Shown: in pieces, positions 17,666 to 27,108 of the stretch
How the letters are laid out: the number at the start of each line of letters is the position of its first letter
Position numbering within the stretch: position 1 is the first letter of the stretch
Assembly: GCA_003725585.1 (NCBI GenBank)
Contig: RJMB01000017.1
Span: forward strand, 1-64,000
Length of the DNA: 64,000 bases
Direction of reading: 5' to 3'
From: Halostreptopolyspora alba
GTDB lineage: Bacteria > Actinomycetota > Actinomycetes > Streptosporangiales > Streptosporangiaceae
The notes under the pieces: generated by a model
Told to the model about the DNA's origin: nothing
Database searches by the model: none
The model's input: the letters and a program-made list of their open reading frames with translations, nothing else
Translations under genes and position numbers: made by a program

Positions 17666-20056
17666 CTAGTTCCGGTCCAAGTTTCGGTCGAGGAGGGTGT
17701 CGAGCAGCCGGAGCGCACCGGGTTTACTGAGGGGGTCGTTCCCGTTGCCGCACTTGGGCGACTGGATACAGGACGGGCACCCCTGCCCGCACTCGCAGGT
17801 GGCGACGGCCTCGCGCGTTGCGACGAGCCAGTCGCGTGCGGCCGCGTAGCCCCGTTCGGCGAACCCGGCGCCCCCTTCGTGGCCGTCGTAGACGAAGATG
17901 GTCAACCGTCCGGTGTCGGCGTGCAGCGCGGTGGAGACCCCGCCGATGTCCCACCGGTCGCAGGTGGCGAACAGCGGCAGCAGCCCGATGGCGGCGTGCT
18001 CGGCCGCGTGCGCCGCGCCGGGAAGATCCACGTCCTCCTTGCGCAGGCGCTCCGCCGCATCGGCGCTGATCGTCCACCACACGGCGCGCGAGTTGAGCGT
18101 GCGCGCGGGCAGGTCCAAGGGCTGTTCCCCGAGCACCGCCCCGGTGCGGACGTCACGCTTGAGGTAGCCCACCACCTGGCGCGTGACCTCGACCTCGCCG
18201 AAGTGCACGGTGGCCGACGGCGCCCACTCTCGCTCACGCTCCACCCCCCGGACCTCGATCTCCGTGGTGTCGCGCGCCCACGTGCCGTACCCGGGCTCAC
18301 TCGCGTGAACCAGCGCCACACCCTCGTCCAGGTCGAGCTCGTCGACCAGGTACGTCGTCCCCTGGTGCAGGTAGACGGCGCCGGTGTGGACCGTCCCGTG
18401 CGCGGCGGCCTCGTCCACCGTTCCCAGGAGCTGGCCGCTCTCGCTGTCGACGATCTGCACGGGGAGGCCCCCGCCACCCCGAATATCGGCTAGATCACTG
18501 GCCCGATCACGGCGAGTCCAGAACCAGCCCCGGGGGCGGCGTCGGAGGAGCCCGCGCTCGACCATCCCGGCCAGCACCTCCTCCGCCTCCGAGCCGAAGA
18601 GCGCCAGGTCCTCGCCGGTGAGCGGCACCTCCGAGGCGGCGGCGCACAGGTGCGGGCCCAGCACGTACGGGTTGTCGGGGTCCAGGACGGTGGCCTCCAC
18701 GGGACGCCCGAAGATCGCGTCGGGGTTGTGCACGAGGTAGGTGTCGAGTGGGTCGTCGCGCGCGATGAAGACCGCCACGGCGTCGTCCCCGCGGCGTCCG
18801 GCGCGACCCGCCTGCTGCCACAGCGATGCCCGCGTCCCCGGCCATCCGGTGATCAGTACGGCGTCGAGCCCGGTGATGTCGACCCCGAGCTCCAAGGCGT
18901 TGGTGGTGGCAAGGCCCAACAGGTCCCCGCTTCTGAGGGCCGCCTCCAGCTCACGCCGCTCGTCCGCGAGGTAGCCGGACCGGTAGGCCGCCACCCGCTC
19001 GGCGAGCCCGCCCACGCCGGTATCCGAGCCGCCCCGCTCGTCCGGCGGCGCGACACCGGGGGACCACGCCGCGCCGGACGGACCGCGCGACCACGGGTCG
19101 CCAGCGCTGACCTCGCCGAGCGCCCGCCGCGCGGACATGGCCACGGACTCCGCTCCCTGCCTGGACCTGACGAACGCGAGAGTGCGTACCCCGGCGCTCA
19201 CCAGGTCGGTCAGGATGTCAGCCGCTTCGGCCGTCGCCGTGCGGCGTACCGGGGCGCCGTTCTCACCCACCTGGTCGGTCAGCTCCGGTTCGACCAGCGC
19301 GAAGCTCAGCGCCGGCCGGGGGGAGGTGTCCTCGGTGATCGCGCGCACCTCAAGGCCGGTCAGCTTGGCCGCGCTCTCCTCGGGGGTACCCGTGGTGGCC
19401 GAGGCGAGTACGAAGACCGGTGCGCTTCGGTACCGTGCGCACACCCGGCGCAGGCGCCGCACGATCTGGGCCACGTGCGATCCGAAGACGCCGCGGTAGC
19501 GGTGCGCCTCGTCGATGACCACGTAACGGAGCCGGCGCAGGAACCCCGCCCACGACGCGTGCCGGGGGAGGACCGCGTGGTGCAGCATGTCGGGATTGGT
19601 GAGCACGTAGTTCGCGTTCGCGCGCACCCACGCGCGCTCTTGGGCGGGGGTGTCTCCGTCGTAGGTCGCCGCGCGCAGCCCGGGGATCCCCAGATCGTCC
19701 AGTGACCTGCGCTGATCGGCGGCGAGCGCCTTGGCCGGGGAGAGGTAGAGCACGGTTCCGCCCGCGGCGACCGCCTCGGCGCACGGCAGCAGGAAAGCCA
19801 GCGATTTCCCCGACGCCGTGCCGGTGGCTATGATCACATTGTTGCCGGAGCGAGCGACGTCCGCGGCGGCGACCTGATGGGACCACGGGGCCGTGATCCC
19901 CAGTTCCGTTAGCCGGTCCAGCACGGGGGAAGGTGTCCAGGTTGGCCAGTCTTCGGTTACCCCGTGGCCACGTACCAGCCGCTCCACATGTGTCACTCGC
20001 GAGGTCCGGGTATCGTCACGCCACAACCGTTGGAGTGTCGATTCCCACAGGCTCAC
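17666..20056 (-). CDS. DEAH-box helicase with C-terminal DUF1998 zinc domain, MrfA-like
   Basis: A 796-residue superfamily 2 helicase. Walker A ATGTASGKS is at 77-85, DEAH at 182-185 and SATTGTP near 215. The helicase C domain follows (GRAGRRGDDA). The C-terminal DUF1998 region has a cysteine cluster at about 754, 756, 760, 763 and 769 (CECGQGCPSC). This architecture matches B. subtilis MrfA (YprA), which repairs mitomycin C damage, and the fungal Hrq1 family. The GTG start follows AAGGAGG by 7 bases. It is divergent from bldG, the same order as in S. coelicolor. Confidence 0.88.
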   Translation of the reverse strand: MSLWESTLQRLWRDDTRTSRVTHVERLVRGHGVTEDWPTWTPSPVLDRLTELGITAPWSHQVAAADVARSGNNVIIATGTASGKSLAFLLPCAEAVAAGGTVLYLSPAKALAADQRRSLDDLGIPGLRAATYDGDTPAQERAWVRANANYVLTNPDMLHHAVLPRHASWAGFLRRLRYVVIDEAHRYRGVFGSHVAQIVRRLRRVCARYRSAPVFVLASATTGTPEESAAKLTGLEVRAITEDTSPRPALSFALVEPELTDQVGENGAPVRRTATAEAADILTDLVSAGVRTLAFVRSRQGAESVAMSARRALGEVSAGDPWSRGPSGAAWSPGVAPPDERGGSDTGVGGLAERVAAYRSGYLADERRELEAALRSGDLLGLATTNALELGVDITGLDAVLITGWPGTRASLWQQAGRAGRRGDDAVAVFIARDDPLDTYLVHNPDAIFGRPVEATVLDPDNPYVLGPHLCAAASEVPLTGEDLALFGSEAEEVLAGMVERGLLRRRPRGWFWTRRDRASDLADIRGGGGLPVQIVDSESGQLLGTVDEAAAHGTVHTGAVYLHQGTTYLVDELDLDEGVALVHASEPGYGTWARDTTEIEVRGVEREREWAPSATVHFGEVEVTRQVVGYLKRDVRTGAVLGEQPLDLPARTLNSRAVWWTISADAAERLRKEDVDLPGAAHAAEHAAIGLLPLFATCDRWDIGGVSTALHADTGRLTIFVYDGHEGGAGFAERGYAAARDWLVATREAVATCECGQGCPSCIQSPKCGNGNDPLSKPGALRLLDTLLDRNLDRN

Positions 20057-20271
20057 TCGACATCCTCCTTGCAGACACCGCGCGTCACCGGAACGGCGGT
20101 GGACGGATTGACGGTTTCAGTCTGGCATCTGGGGGAAGAGACGCGCGGTGTCGTGGTTTCCTGGTGAACAGCAGGGAGGCGTCACCGGCAAGCGTGGTTG
20201 AATGCCGCCCTGTGGGGTAACGCCCGGCAGAGATCACTCGCGGTATATCGCGGTTCGGCGCTGGAGGACTT

Positions 20272-20619
20272 GTGGACTTGAAGCTTGATCACTACACCGA
20301 GGACGACACCGAGATCGTTGTCGTTGAGGGTGAGATCGATGTCTATACCGCGCCACGGCTGCGTGAGCTCCTGATCGATCTGGTCAACAAGGGCAACGTC
20401 CACCTCGTGGTGAACATGGAGAAGGTGGAGTTCCTCGACTCGACGGGTCTCGGGGTGCTCGTGGGCGGCCTGAAGCGGGTGCGTGCCCACGACGGCACTC
20501 TGGACCTGGTCTGCACCCAGGAGCGTATCCTGAAGATCTTCAGGATCACCGGCCTGACCAAGGTCTTCGGTATCTACGAGTCGGTGCAGGAAGCCATCGA
20601 CAAGCGCAAGTCGAAGTAA
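20272..20619 (+). CDS. bldG: Anti-sigma factor antagonist BldG (STAS domain)
   Basis: A 115-residue STAS protein nearly the length of S. coelicolor BldG. The phosphorylation motif [11 protein letters not shown] puts the acceptor Ser at 57. BldG is phosphorylated by anti-sigma kinases and controls development, antibiotic production and stress sigma factors through partner switching. Start GTG follows GGAGG. The anti-sigma gene begins 18 bases downstream, and a divergent helicase lies upstream, so the locus arrangement of Streptomyces is preserved. Confidence 0.93.
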   Translation: MDLKLDHYTEDDTEIVVVEGEIDVYTAPRLRELLIDLVNKGNVHLVVNMEKVEFLDSTGLGVLVGGLKRVRAHDGTLDLVCTQERILKIFRITGLTKVFGIYESVQEAIDKRKSK

Positions 20620-20637
20620 CGACGTAACGAGCGAGCG

Positions 20638-21198
20638 ATGGCAATCGTCCAGCTCACGATCAGTGCGCTGCCCGCCCACGTACGAACGGCGCGGCTCATG
20701 GCAACGGCCGTGGCCCGCCGGGCGGGCATCGCCGAGTCCGCCCTTGACGAGGTTCGCCTGGCTGTCGGTGAGGCGTGCTCCCGCGCTGTCGAGGCGCACC
20801 GGGTGCACTGCCCCGACCAGCCGATCCAGCTCGAACTGATCGACGGGGCGGGGAATCGTCCACTCACCGGGACCCAGCCCGATCCGCCGGTTCCGGCCAC
20901 GCCACCCAACGGACACCAGGCCCAGCGTTTCGAGGTCACCGTGTCCGACCGGGCACCGGCCGAGGAGGCGGGCGGCCCCCCGGTCAACAGCCACGCGCCG
21001 GGCAGCGAGGACACCCACCCGGAGGACTCACTCCCCGGGGATGTGAACGGACTGTCCCCCGACGTCGGGCTCGCCGTCATCGTCGGGTTGGCCGACGACG
21101 TCAGTATCGAGCCACATGACGGCGGCACAGTGGTCCGCATGAGCTGGCCCTTGGGGAACACCGGCACCGCCGTGGACCCCCCTCTCTCGACCAGCTGA
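20638..21198 (+). CDS. Anti-sigma regulatory factor partner of BldG (HATPase_c_2, degenerate)
   Basis: A 186-residue RsbW-like protein. The N box is recognisable as VRLAVGEACSRAVEAHR, residues 41-57. Residues 75-150 are a Pro/Gly/Glu-rich insertion. The G1 box is reduced to VSDRAP without the DxGxG glycine pattern, and the G2 box is VGLAVI. ATP binding is therefore doubtful. Position directly after bldG identifies it as the SCO3548-type partner. Whether it still phosphorylates BldG cannot be told. Confidence 0.75.
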   Translation: MAIVQLTISALPAHVRTARLMATAVARRAGIAESALDEVRLAVGEACSRAVEAHRVHCPDQPIQLELIDGAGNRPLTGTQPDPPVPATPPNGHQAQRFEVTVSDRAPAEEAGGPPVNSHAPGSEDTHPEDSLPGDVNGLSPDVGLAVIVGLADDVSIEPHDGGTVVRMSWPLGNTGTAVDPPLSTS

Positions 21199-21200
21199 GC

Positions 21201-21241
21201 ACGCACAACGAGAGGCCCCACGGAGGGCTCTCGTTGTGCGT
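21201..21241. terminator. Terminator after the bldG operon
   Basis: Arms ACGCACAACGAGAG and CTCTCGTTGTGCGT form a perfect 14-bp stem with a 13-base loop, immediately after the anti-sigma stop and facing marP. Confidence 0.85.
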
Positions 21242-21315
21242 GGCCGTCACGTGACCCGCGTGGGGGCCGACACAGGCACCCCCTCCGGGCGCTGATTCGC
21301 CGTGAGAGGCGCCGC

Positions 21316-22509
21316 TCAGTCACACGACCGGGTGGACACCGGGTCGCTGGCCTCAGCGCCCGTTTCGGCGTTCTCGGCCACCTCCTCCGCGGTCAGGACG
21401 TAGCCCGTCTCGTCCTCGTTGGTGGCCGCCGCGAACACGACACCGTAGACGGCCCCGTCCCGAGACAGCAGCGGCCCACCGGAGTTGCCCGGGCGCACGA
21501 TCGCGCGCACCTGGTATATGTCCCGGCTGACCTGCTCCGAGTGGTAGAAGTCGGGTCCCTGGGCGGTCTGCTCGGCGCGGATCCGCGCGGGGACCACGGT
21601 GAACCCGTCGTTCCGCGGGAAGCCCGCGATGACCGCGTCATCACCCTTTACGGCCTCGGGGTCGAAGTCCAACGGTTCCAGGCCAAGCTCGGGCACCTCG
21701 AGTACGGCGATGTCCTGCTGGGCGTCATAGACCACCACCGTGGCCGCCAGCTGTTGACCCGACCGGGTCACGACGCGCAGGTCCTCGGTGACGCCGGCGA
21801 CGACGTGGGCATTGGTCATGACCCTCCCGTCCTCGTAGACGAAGCCGGTGCCCTCGACGCGCCGCTGGCACTCGGGGGCCGTCCCCAGTACCTTCACGAC
21901 GCTCTCGCTGGCCTCGCGCAGCTCCGGGGTGGCCAGGACCTCGGGGTCGGGCGGCTCCACCTCGGCCGGCTCACCGGTACCCAACCCGCTGAAGACCTGC
22001 GGGAACGCGCTCTGGTCGACGATCTTGCGGAACGCCGAGAACCAGGTGTGGGCGACATCCGGCATGAGCCGGTCGACCTCGTGCAGCACCCGTGACTGCT
22101 GCACCTGTCCGGTGACCACGGGCAGGGCGGAGTTCGCCACCGCGCTGCCGATGAGCCAGGCCACGAGGAGCACCGACACCACACTGACCAGGGATCCGCC
22201 AATGGCGTCGATGACACGGGCGGAGTCCCAGGTGACACGGTTCCGGACCAGGGCACCGAGGTAGGACGCGAGAAACTGCCCCATGGCCGCGCAGAGGAAC
22301 ACGACGGCGATCGCCAGCAGCGCCTGCTGACCGGCCTTGGCGACGTACTCCTGGATCAGGGGCGGGGCGGCCAGGGCGGCCAGTACACCGCCGCCGATGA
22401 AACCGGCGAAGCTCATGACGCCGACGATGAACCCCTGTCGGTACCCGGACACCGCGAACAACAGGAGGAGGACGACAAGGAGCAGGTCCAGCACGTTGGC
22501 GTCCATCAC
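21316..22509 (-). CDS. marP: Membrane-anchored periplasmic serine protease MarP (CvpA + trypsin-like)
   Basis: A 397-residue protein with four N-terminal membrane helices of the CvpA type (1-130) and a trypsin-like domain. The triad is His235 in TNAHVV, Asp266 in DIAVLEV and Ser343 in GNSGGPLL. His235 and Ser343 have the same numbers as in M. tuberculosis MarP. Cys214 and the penultimate Cys396 can form the regulatory disulphide known there. MarP supports acid resistance by processing a peptidoglycan hydrolase. The start (GTG 22509, or ATG 22506) lies 2 bases after the Nudix stop in the nth-Nudix-marP operon. Confidence 0.92.
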   Translation of the reverse strand: MMDANVLDLLLVVLLLLFAVSGYRQGFIVGVMSFAGFIGGGVLAALAAPPLIQEYVAKAGQQALLAIAVVFLCAAMGQFLASYLGALVRNRVTWDSARVIDAIGGSLVSVVSVLLVAWLIGSAVANSALPVVTGQVQQSRVLHEVDRLMPDVAHTWFSAFRKIVDQSAFPQVFSGLGTGEPAEVEPPDPEVLATPELREASESVVKVLGTAPECQRRVEGTGFVYEDGRVMTNAHVVAGVTEDLRVVTRSGQQLAATVVVYDAQQDIAVLEVPELGLEPLDFDPEAVKGDDAVIAGFPRNDGFTVVPARIRAEQTAQGPDFYHSEQVSRDIYQVRAIVRPGNSGGPLLSRDGAVYGVVFAAATNEDETGYVLTAEEVAENAETGAEASDPVSTRSCD

Positions 22510-22510
22510 C

Positions 22511-23194
22511 TCACCTACTCCCCCGTTCGGGCGGACGCGACGCCCCCACGATCACCGTCTCCTCGGCGGCCGCGTCGAGCCAGGGCCGTTCCCATCCGCC
22601 CAGGACGAGGAGCTGGTTCAGGATCTGGGCGGTGAAGCCCCACACGAGCATCCCGTGAACCCGGAACGCGGGGCCGGTGGAACCGTCGGGGTGCACCGCC
22701 CGTACCCGGTTGTCGGGGTCGGCCAGGTCAGCGACGGGCACCCGGGTGACGGCGTCGACCTCACCGGTGTCCGCGGCGTGCACCGCTGACGGCTCGCGCC
22801 ACCAGGCCAGTACGGGAACGACCCGGAAGTCGCTCCGGCGCAGGTAGAGCTCGGGCAACCGCCCCAGCAGCTCGATCCCGTCCGGGCACACCCCGGTCTC
22901 CTCCCTGGCCTCACGGATGGCGGCGTCCTCGGCGCTGGCGTCGGTGGGCTCCAGGGAGCCCCCGGGGAACGCGGGCTGGCCGGAATGGCGGCGCAACCCC
23001 CTCTTCCGCTGGATGAGCAGGATGTCGGGTCCGCGCTCGCTCACGCCGAAGAGGATGAGCACCGCCGAGCGTCGCCCCCCGTTCTCCGGCGGCCGCAGCA
23101 GGCTCGGGACCGGCATCCGCCGCGCGGCCGCGGCAAGGGACGCCAGCCATTCGGGGGTCCCGATGTCGCGCTTCGCACCGGAGCACCCCGTCAT
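22511..23194 (-). CDS. Nudix hydrolase, CoA pyrophosphatase type
   Basis: A 227-residue Nudix protein. The CoA-type motif LLIQRKRGLRRHSGQPAFPG precedes a Nudix box ending REAREETGV near residue 102. This predicts hydrolysis of CoA or its derivatives. ATG at 23194 lies 28 bases after the nth stop. The equivalent mycobacterial gene is Rv3672c; the thioredoxin-like gene that sits between it and nth there is absent here. Confidence 0.88.
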   Translation of the reverse strand: MTGCSGAKRDIGTPEWLASLAAAARRMPVPSLLRPPENGGRRSAVLILFGVSERGPDILLIQRKRGLRRHSGQPAFPGGSLEPTDASAEDAAIREAREETGVCPDGIELLGRLPELYLRRSDFRVVPVLAWWREPSAVHAADTGEVDAVTRVPVADLADPDNRVRAVHPDGSTGPAFRVHGMLVWGFTAQILNQLLVLGGWERPWLDAAAEETVIVGASRPPERGSR

Positions 23195-23222
23195 GCCCGG
23201 CCTCGCCGCGTATCCCGGTCGT

Positions 23223-23984
23223 TCATGAGAACGGCCCGTTCCGGACGAGCGTGCGTGCCTCGTCCTCCCCGGTGGGGCCCGCCCCGTACGCGGGACACCA
23301 GTGAGCGAGAGCGCACACCCCGCACGCGGGCCGCCGCGCGTGGCAGATTCGTCGACCGTGCCAGATCATCCGGTGCGACAGCATAGTCCAGTCCTTGGCC
23401 GGGAACAGGCCCGCGACCTCGTCCTCGACCTTGACGGGGTCGGTGGCCTCGGTCCACCCGAACCTGCGGGCCAGCCGCCCGAAGTGGGTGTCCACCGTGA
23501 TTCCCGGTACGTCGAAGGCGTTGCCCAGCACGACGTTCGCGGTCTTGCGTCCCACACCGGGAAGCCGCACCAGGTCGTCCAGGTTCGAGGGGACCTCACC
23601 TCCGTGGCGCTCGCACAGCGCCTGGCCGAGCCCGATGATGCTGTTGGCCTTGGAGCGGAAGAACCCGGTCGAGCGGATGAGGCTCTCCAGTTCCTCCCGC
23701 TCGGCGCCCGCGTAGTCGGCGGCGGTGCGGTAGCGCCGGAAGAGCTCGGGGGTTACCGCGTTCACGCGCTTATCGGTGCACTGAGCGGAAAGGATCGTGG
23801 CTACCAGCAGTTCGAGAGGGGTGGTGAAATCAAGCTCACAGCGCGCATCGGGATACAGCCGGACCAGTTCTCTGTTCATACGTCGGGCACGTCTCACCAG
23901 CGCGAGGCGCGACTCACCCGTGGGCGTGTCGTGATCGCCCGTGAGTTCGGACGTTGCGGAGGAGTTGGATGTATCGCGAGGCAC
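23223..23984 (-). CDS. nth: Endonuclease III
   Basis: A 253-residue DNA glycosylase/AP lyase for oxidised pyrimidines. The helix-hairpin-helix LPGVGRKT holds catalytic Lys147, and VDTHF holds Asp165. The iron-sulfur cluster cysteines are C214, C221, C224 and C230 (C-x6-C-x2-C-x5-C). The GTG at 23984 is preceded by TTTGGAGT; an internal ATG at 23879 has no ribosome binding site but cannot be excluded. The gene starts the nth-Nudix-marP operon and is divergent from crp. Confidence 0.92.
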   Translation of the reverse strand: MPRDTSNSSATSELTGDHDTPTGESRLALVRRARRMNRELVRLYPDARCELDFTTPLELLVATILSAQCTDKRVNAVTPELFRRYRTAADYAGAEREELESLIRSTGFFRSKANSIIGLGQALCERHGGEVPSNLDDLVRLPGVGRKTANVVLGNAFDVPGITVDTHFGRLARRFGWTEATDPVKVEDEVAGLFPAKDWTMLSHRMIWHGRRICHARRPACGVCALAHWCPAYGAGPTGEDEARTLVRNGPFS

Positions 23985-24214
23985 ACTCCAAAGCCTACGT
24001 ATCCCCGCGCGGACACGGTGAGCGCCCGACCGTACAGAGCAGGGACCGGGAACCCGACGGGCCGTCGAAACGGTCGGCCTCGTTGGGAGCCCGGTGGGCC
24101 CGGATCCGTACCAGGGCCTGTTGCGACTAAAATTGAGGAAGCTGCCGTCGGCTGTGGCGGATCTTTCGTCACTCGAATGACAAGCCGAGGTAACGACCTG
24201 GTTTCCCACTGGGG

Positions 24215-24230
24215 TGCGATATACGTCACA
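24215..24230 (+). promoter_or_regulatory. Probable Crp operator in the crp promoter
   Basis: TGCGATATACGTCACA matches the Crp consensus TGTGA-N6-TCACA at 9 of 10 defined bases. It lies 32 bases before the crp start and downstream of the divergent nth start, which suggests autoregulation. Confidence 0.6.
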
Positions 24231-24261
24231 CTGTTGACGGTTAGGCTGCAAGGAGGAAGTG

Positions 24262-24945
24262 GTGGACGAGACCAACGAGGTGCTGCGCAAGGCACCTCTC
24301 TTCGAGGCGCTCGACGAAGAGGGCGCCGCCGCGTTGCGGGCCTCAGTGAGCGAGGTTCGTCTTGGCCGGGGACAGACGCTCTTCTCCGAGGGCGACGAGG
24401 GTGACCGGCTATACGTGATCACAAGCGGGAAGGTCAAGCTGACCCGTACCGCCGTGGACGGACGCGAGACCCTGCTGAGCGTGCTCGGCCCGAGCGAGAT
24501 GTTCGGGGAGCTGTCGTTGTTCGACCCCCGGCCACGAACGGCGAGCGCGGTGGCGGTTACCGACACCGTCCTGGCCGGTCTGGGCCACGCCGACCTGCGC
24601 CCCTTCATCTCGGGTCAGCCCGGCGTCGCCATGCAGCTACTGAAGTCGCTGGCGAACCGGCTGCGGCGGACCAACGACGTCATGGGCGACCTCGTCTTCA
24701 CCGACGTCCCGGGGCGGGTCGCCAAGCAGCTCCTCGACCTCGCCGACCGGTTCGGCAAGGAAGGCGAGGACGGCCTGCACGTCCATCACGACCTCACTCA
24801 GGAGGAACTCGCCCAGCTCGTGGGCGCCTCCCGCGAGACCGTCAACAAGGCGCTCGCGGAGTTCGCGTTGCGCGGATGGCTACGGATCGAGGCGAAAGCC
24901 GTGGTGATCCTCGACATCGATCGGATGCGCCGCCGGGCGCGCTAG
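24262..24945 (+). CDS. crp: Cyclic-AMP receptor protein Crp (CRP/FNR family regulator)
   Basis: A 227-residue regulator with an N-terminal cyclic-nucleotide-binding domain ([15 protein letters not shown] phosphate-binding cassette near 85-100) and a C-terminal winged helix with [18 protein letters not shown] as recognition region. It closely resembles S. coelicolor Crp and mycobacterial Rv3676 in length and motifs. Crp controls germination, development and central metabolism. GTG at 24262 sits 5 bases after AGGAGG; the preceding GTG at 24259 is only 2 bases away and less likely. Confidence 0.93.
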   Translation: MDETNEVLRKAPLFEALDEEGAAALRASVSEVRLGRGQTLFSEGDEGDRLYVITSGKVKLTRTAVDGRETLLSVLGPSEMFGELSLFDPRPRTASAVAVTDTVLAGLGHADLRPFISGQPGVAMQLLKSLANRLRRTNDVMGDLVFTDVPGRVAKQLLDLADRFGKEGEDGLHVHHDLTQEELAQLVGASRETVNKALAEFALRGWLRIEAKAVVILDIDRMRRRAR

Positions 24946-25298
24946 GTGGTGTTTCTTGGGCTCGCTGGCGCTCGCCCGGGGGTGGGTGCCGGGGGATCCG
25001 GGAACCTTCGGGCGCCTGAGGTGGGCCACCCGCGTCGGCCTCGCACGTCGCGGTCGCCCCACCCGCGGGTCCTCCACAACCCCGGAGACACCCGAGCCAA
25101 ACGGCCAGTCAGCCCGAAGAACAGGCCCTAGCCGCACCGCTCGCGGGCGCGAGGGGCGACACGATCCCGGGCTCGTCGCCTCCCGGCCCGTGTTTCGCGC
25201 GGCCGTGTCGGCGATCCGCCGTTCGGCTCTCCATTCGAACTCCGGCGGGGTTCTGGAGGGGCCCGAGGTTCACCGTGTGGCGGTAACTTCGCCGCGCA
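24946..25298. other. Intergenic region with a long imperfect inverted repeat
   Basis: No gene is supported. The sequence beginning at the crp stop (24941-24990) resembles the reverse complement of 25082-25131, sharing CTAGG, TGTT, GGGCT and CTGGC blocks in register. About two thirds of the first 36 bases match. It could fold into a large branched hairpin that ends transcription of crp, or be a worn mobile or palindromic element. Confidence 0.35.
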
Positions 25299-26111
25299 CT
25301 AGAGTTCCTCTCCCAGCTCGGCGGGGATGTCTCCCCGTTTGGCCAGGTAGCGAAGCTGCGCCCGCACGGAGGACAACGCCGCGGGGCGTACCGCGGGATC
25401 GATATCGGCGTACACGCGCGCGACGATCTCTTCCGGCGTGCGGTCGCCGGCCACCACCGCGTCGGTGACCTGCGACATCCGGTCCTCGCGGTGGCTGATG
25501 TACTCACTCAGCCGCAGCGCGGGCTCGGTACAGATCGGGCCGTGCCCGGGGAGCAGCGCGCGCACGTCAGCGGAGTGGGTCAGCTCGCGCAGCCGGTACA
25601 GCGAGTCCATGTAGTCGGCCAGCCCGCCGTCGTCGGCGATCACCGCGGTCCCACGTCCAAGCACGGTGTCGCCGGTCAGGACGACCTCGTCAGCGGGCAC
25701 GTGAAACGACAACGAGTCCCTCGTGTGCCCGGGTGTGGCGATGACCCGCACCTCCAGGTTGTCGACGGTCACGGTCTCACCGTCGGTCAACGGCGCCCCA
25801 CCGGCACAGAGGTCCGGGTCGAGCGCGCGTACCGGCGCCCCGGTCAGCTCCGCGAAGTACCGCGCCCCGCCAGTGTGGTCGTCGTGGTGGTGGCTCAGCA
25901 GCGCGACCGCGACCTGGGCGCCCTGCTCCTGGACCGTCCGGGCTACGCGTTCCAGGTGCCGCTCGTCGTGCGGACCGGGGTCGACCACAATCACGCTACG
26001 CGCGCCGGGTTCGCGCAGTGTCCAGGTGTTCGTGCCGTCGAGTGTCATCGGGCCGGGGTTGGGGCACAGCGTGCAGCTCGCGCGCAGCGTGCCTGAACCG
26101 TCGATCCTCAT
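25299..26111 (-). CDS. Metallo-beta-lactamase fold hydrolase (LACTB2-like)
   Basis: A 270-residue protein with the zinc motif SHHHDDHTGG, giving ligands His74, His76, Asp78 and His79, plus a later TPGHTRDS and LPGHGP. A C-terminal winged-helix-like segment follows, as in LACTB2-type proteins. The substrate is not predictable. ATG at 26111 is preceded by GAGGTG. It occupies the position of mycobacterial Rv3677c between crp and ridA. Confidence 0.85.
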   Translation of the reverse strand: MRIDGSGTLRASCTLCPNPGPMTLDGTNTWTLREPGARSVIVVDPGPHDERHLERVARTVQEQGAQVAVALLSHHHDDHTGGARYFAELTGAPVRALDPDLCAGGAPLTDGETVTVDNLEVRVIATPGHTRDSLSFHVPADEVVLTGDTVLGRGTAVIADDGGLADYMDSLYRLRELTHSADVRALLPGHGPICTEPALRLSEYISHREDRMSQVTDAVVAGDRTPEEIVARVYADIDPAVRPAALSSVRAQLRYLAKRGDIPAELGEEL

Positions 26112-26176
26112 CGCACCTCGTTTCGTTCCCCGCGGCGCCACTCGTGGGAATTATCCTCGCGCGGCCCCTCGGGGGC

Positions 26177-27025
26177 TCACAGTGGGTACTCGTTTCCGCC
26201 CGGTACGACGGCCCACAGCCCTCCGTCGACCCTTCGCAGCTCCGGTTCGATGGGGACGATCTCTCGCTCGGCCGCCATGACGTTCTCCAGTGAACCGCAG
26301 GCCGCGAGCTCCTCGCAGGTCGCCACGGTGGGTGCGAGCATGGCCAGCTCACCGTGGCGCCACCGCCCCACGGCGTCGTCCGGCCGCGTCCACAACACGT
26401 GGTCGTGCTCTTCGCCGAAGTCGCGGGTCTGCTGTCCCTCCGGCAGCGCGGCGACGAAGAAGCGGGTGTCGAAGCGCCGTGGCTCCGTGCGCGGGGTGAT
26501 CCACCGCGACCACGGCAGCAGCAGGTCGGAACGAAGCACCAGCCCCCGTCGGTCCAGGAAATCGCTGAAGGAGAGCGACCGACCGATGAGGGCTCGCCTG
26601 TCGGCCTCCCAGGCGTCGTCTCGCGTGTCCGTGACGACGTTCGTGGCTGACTTCCCGGCGAGCAGCACGCCCGACTCCTCGAAGGTCTCGCGGACCGCGG
26701 CGCACACCAGCGCGCGGGCCAGCGGCACCGACACCCCGAGCCACTCGGCCCACAGCGTCGGGTCGGGCCCCACCCACCACGCAGGGGCCGGGTCCTCCCC
26801 GGGCACCCCAAGGTCGGCGTCGCGCGGGTCCACCCGACCACCGACGAACGCGTACACCCCGGGCGCGAACGACATCGACGGCGCCCTCCGGAGCAGCAGA
26901 ACCTCCATGTCCCGCGGGCCCGTGGCCGTTCCCGCCCCCTTCGCGCGCAGCAGCATCACCGTGGCGGCGTGCTCGGGCTCGACGGGTGCGGCGTCGCCGC
27001 CATGGCGGGGGTACTCTATCCGCAT
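26177..27025 (-). CDS. Nudix hydrolase (NUDT19/RppH-unrelated actinobacterial type)
   Basis: A 282-residue Nudix-fold protein. The Nudix box is split: FVGGRVDPRDAD occurs at about 62-73, and the helix AAVRETFEESGVLLA at about 109-123, with an insertion between them as in NUDT19-like proteins. The substrate is unknown, though CoA esters are plausible by family. AAAGGA precedes the ATG. It lies between the RidA and metallo-beta-lactamase genes on the same strand. Confidence 0.8.
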   Translation of the reverse strand: MRIEYPRHGGDAAPVEPEHAATVMLLRAKGAGTATGPRDMEVLLLRRAPSMSFAPGVYAFVGGRVDPRDADLGVPGEDPAPAWWVGPDPTLWAEWLGVSVPLARALVCAAVRETFEESGVLLAGKSATNVVTDTRDDAWEADRRALIGRSLSFSDFLDRRGLVLRSDLLLPWSRWITPRTEPRRFDTRFFVAALPEGQQTRDFGEEHDHVLWTRPDDAVGRWRHGELAMLAPTVATCEELAACGSLENVMAAEREIVPIEPELRRVDGGLWAVVPGGNEYPL

Positions 27026-27108
27026 TGTGCTGGTCCTTTACGGTCGCGAACGGGCGCCGTCGCCGGGCCACACCACTGGGGGCGGCCCGGCGACCCGGGG
27101 AGCCCCGC

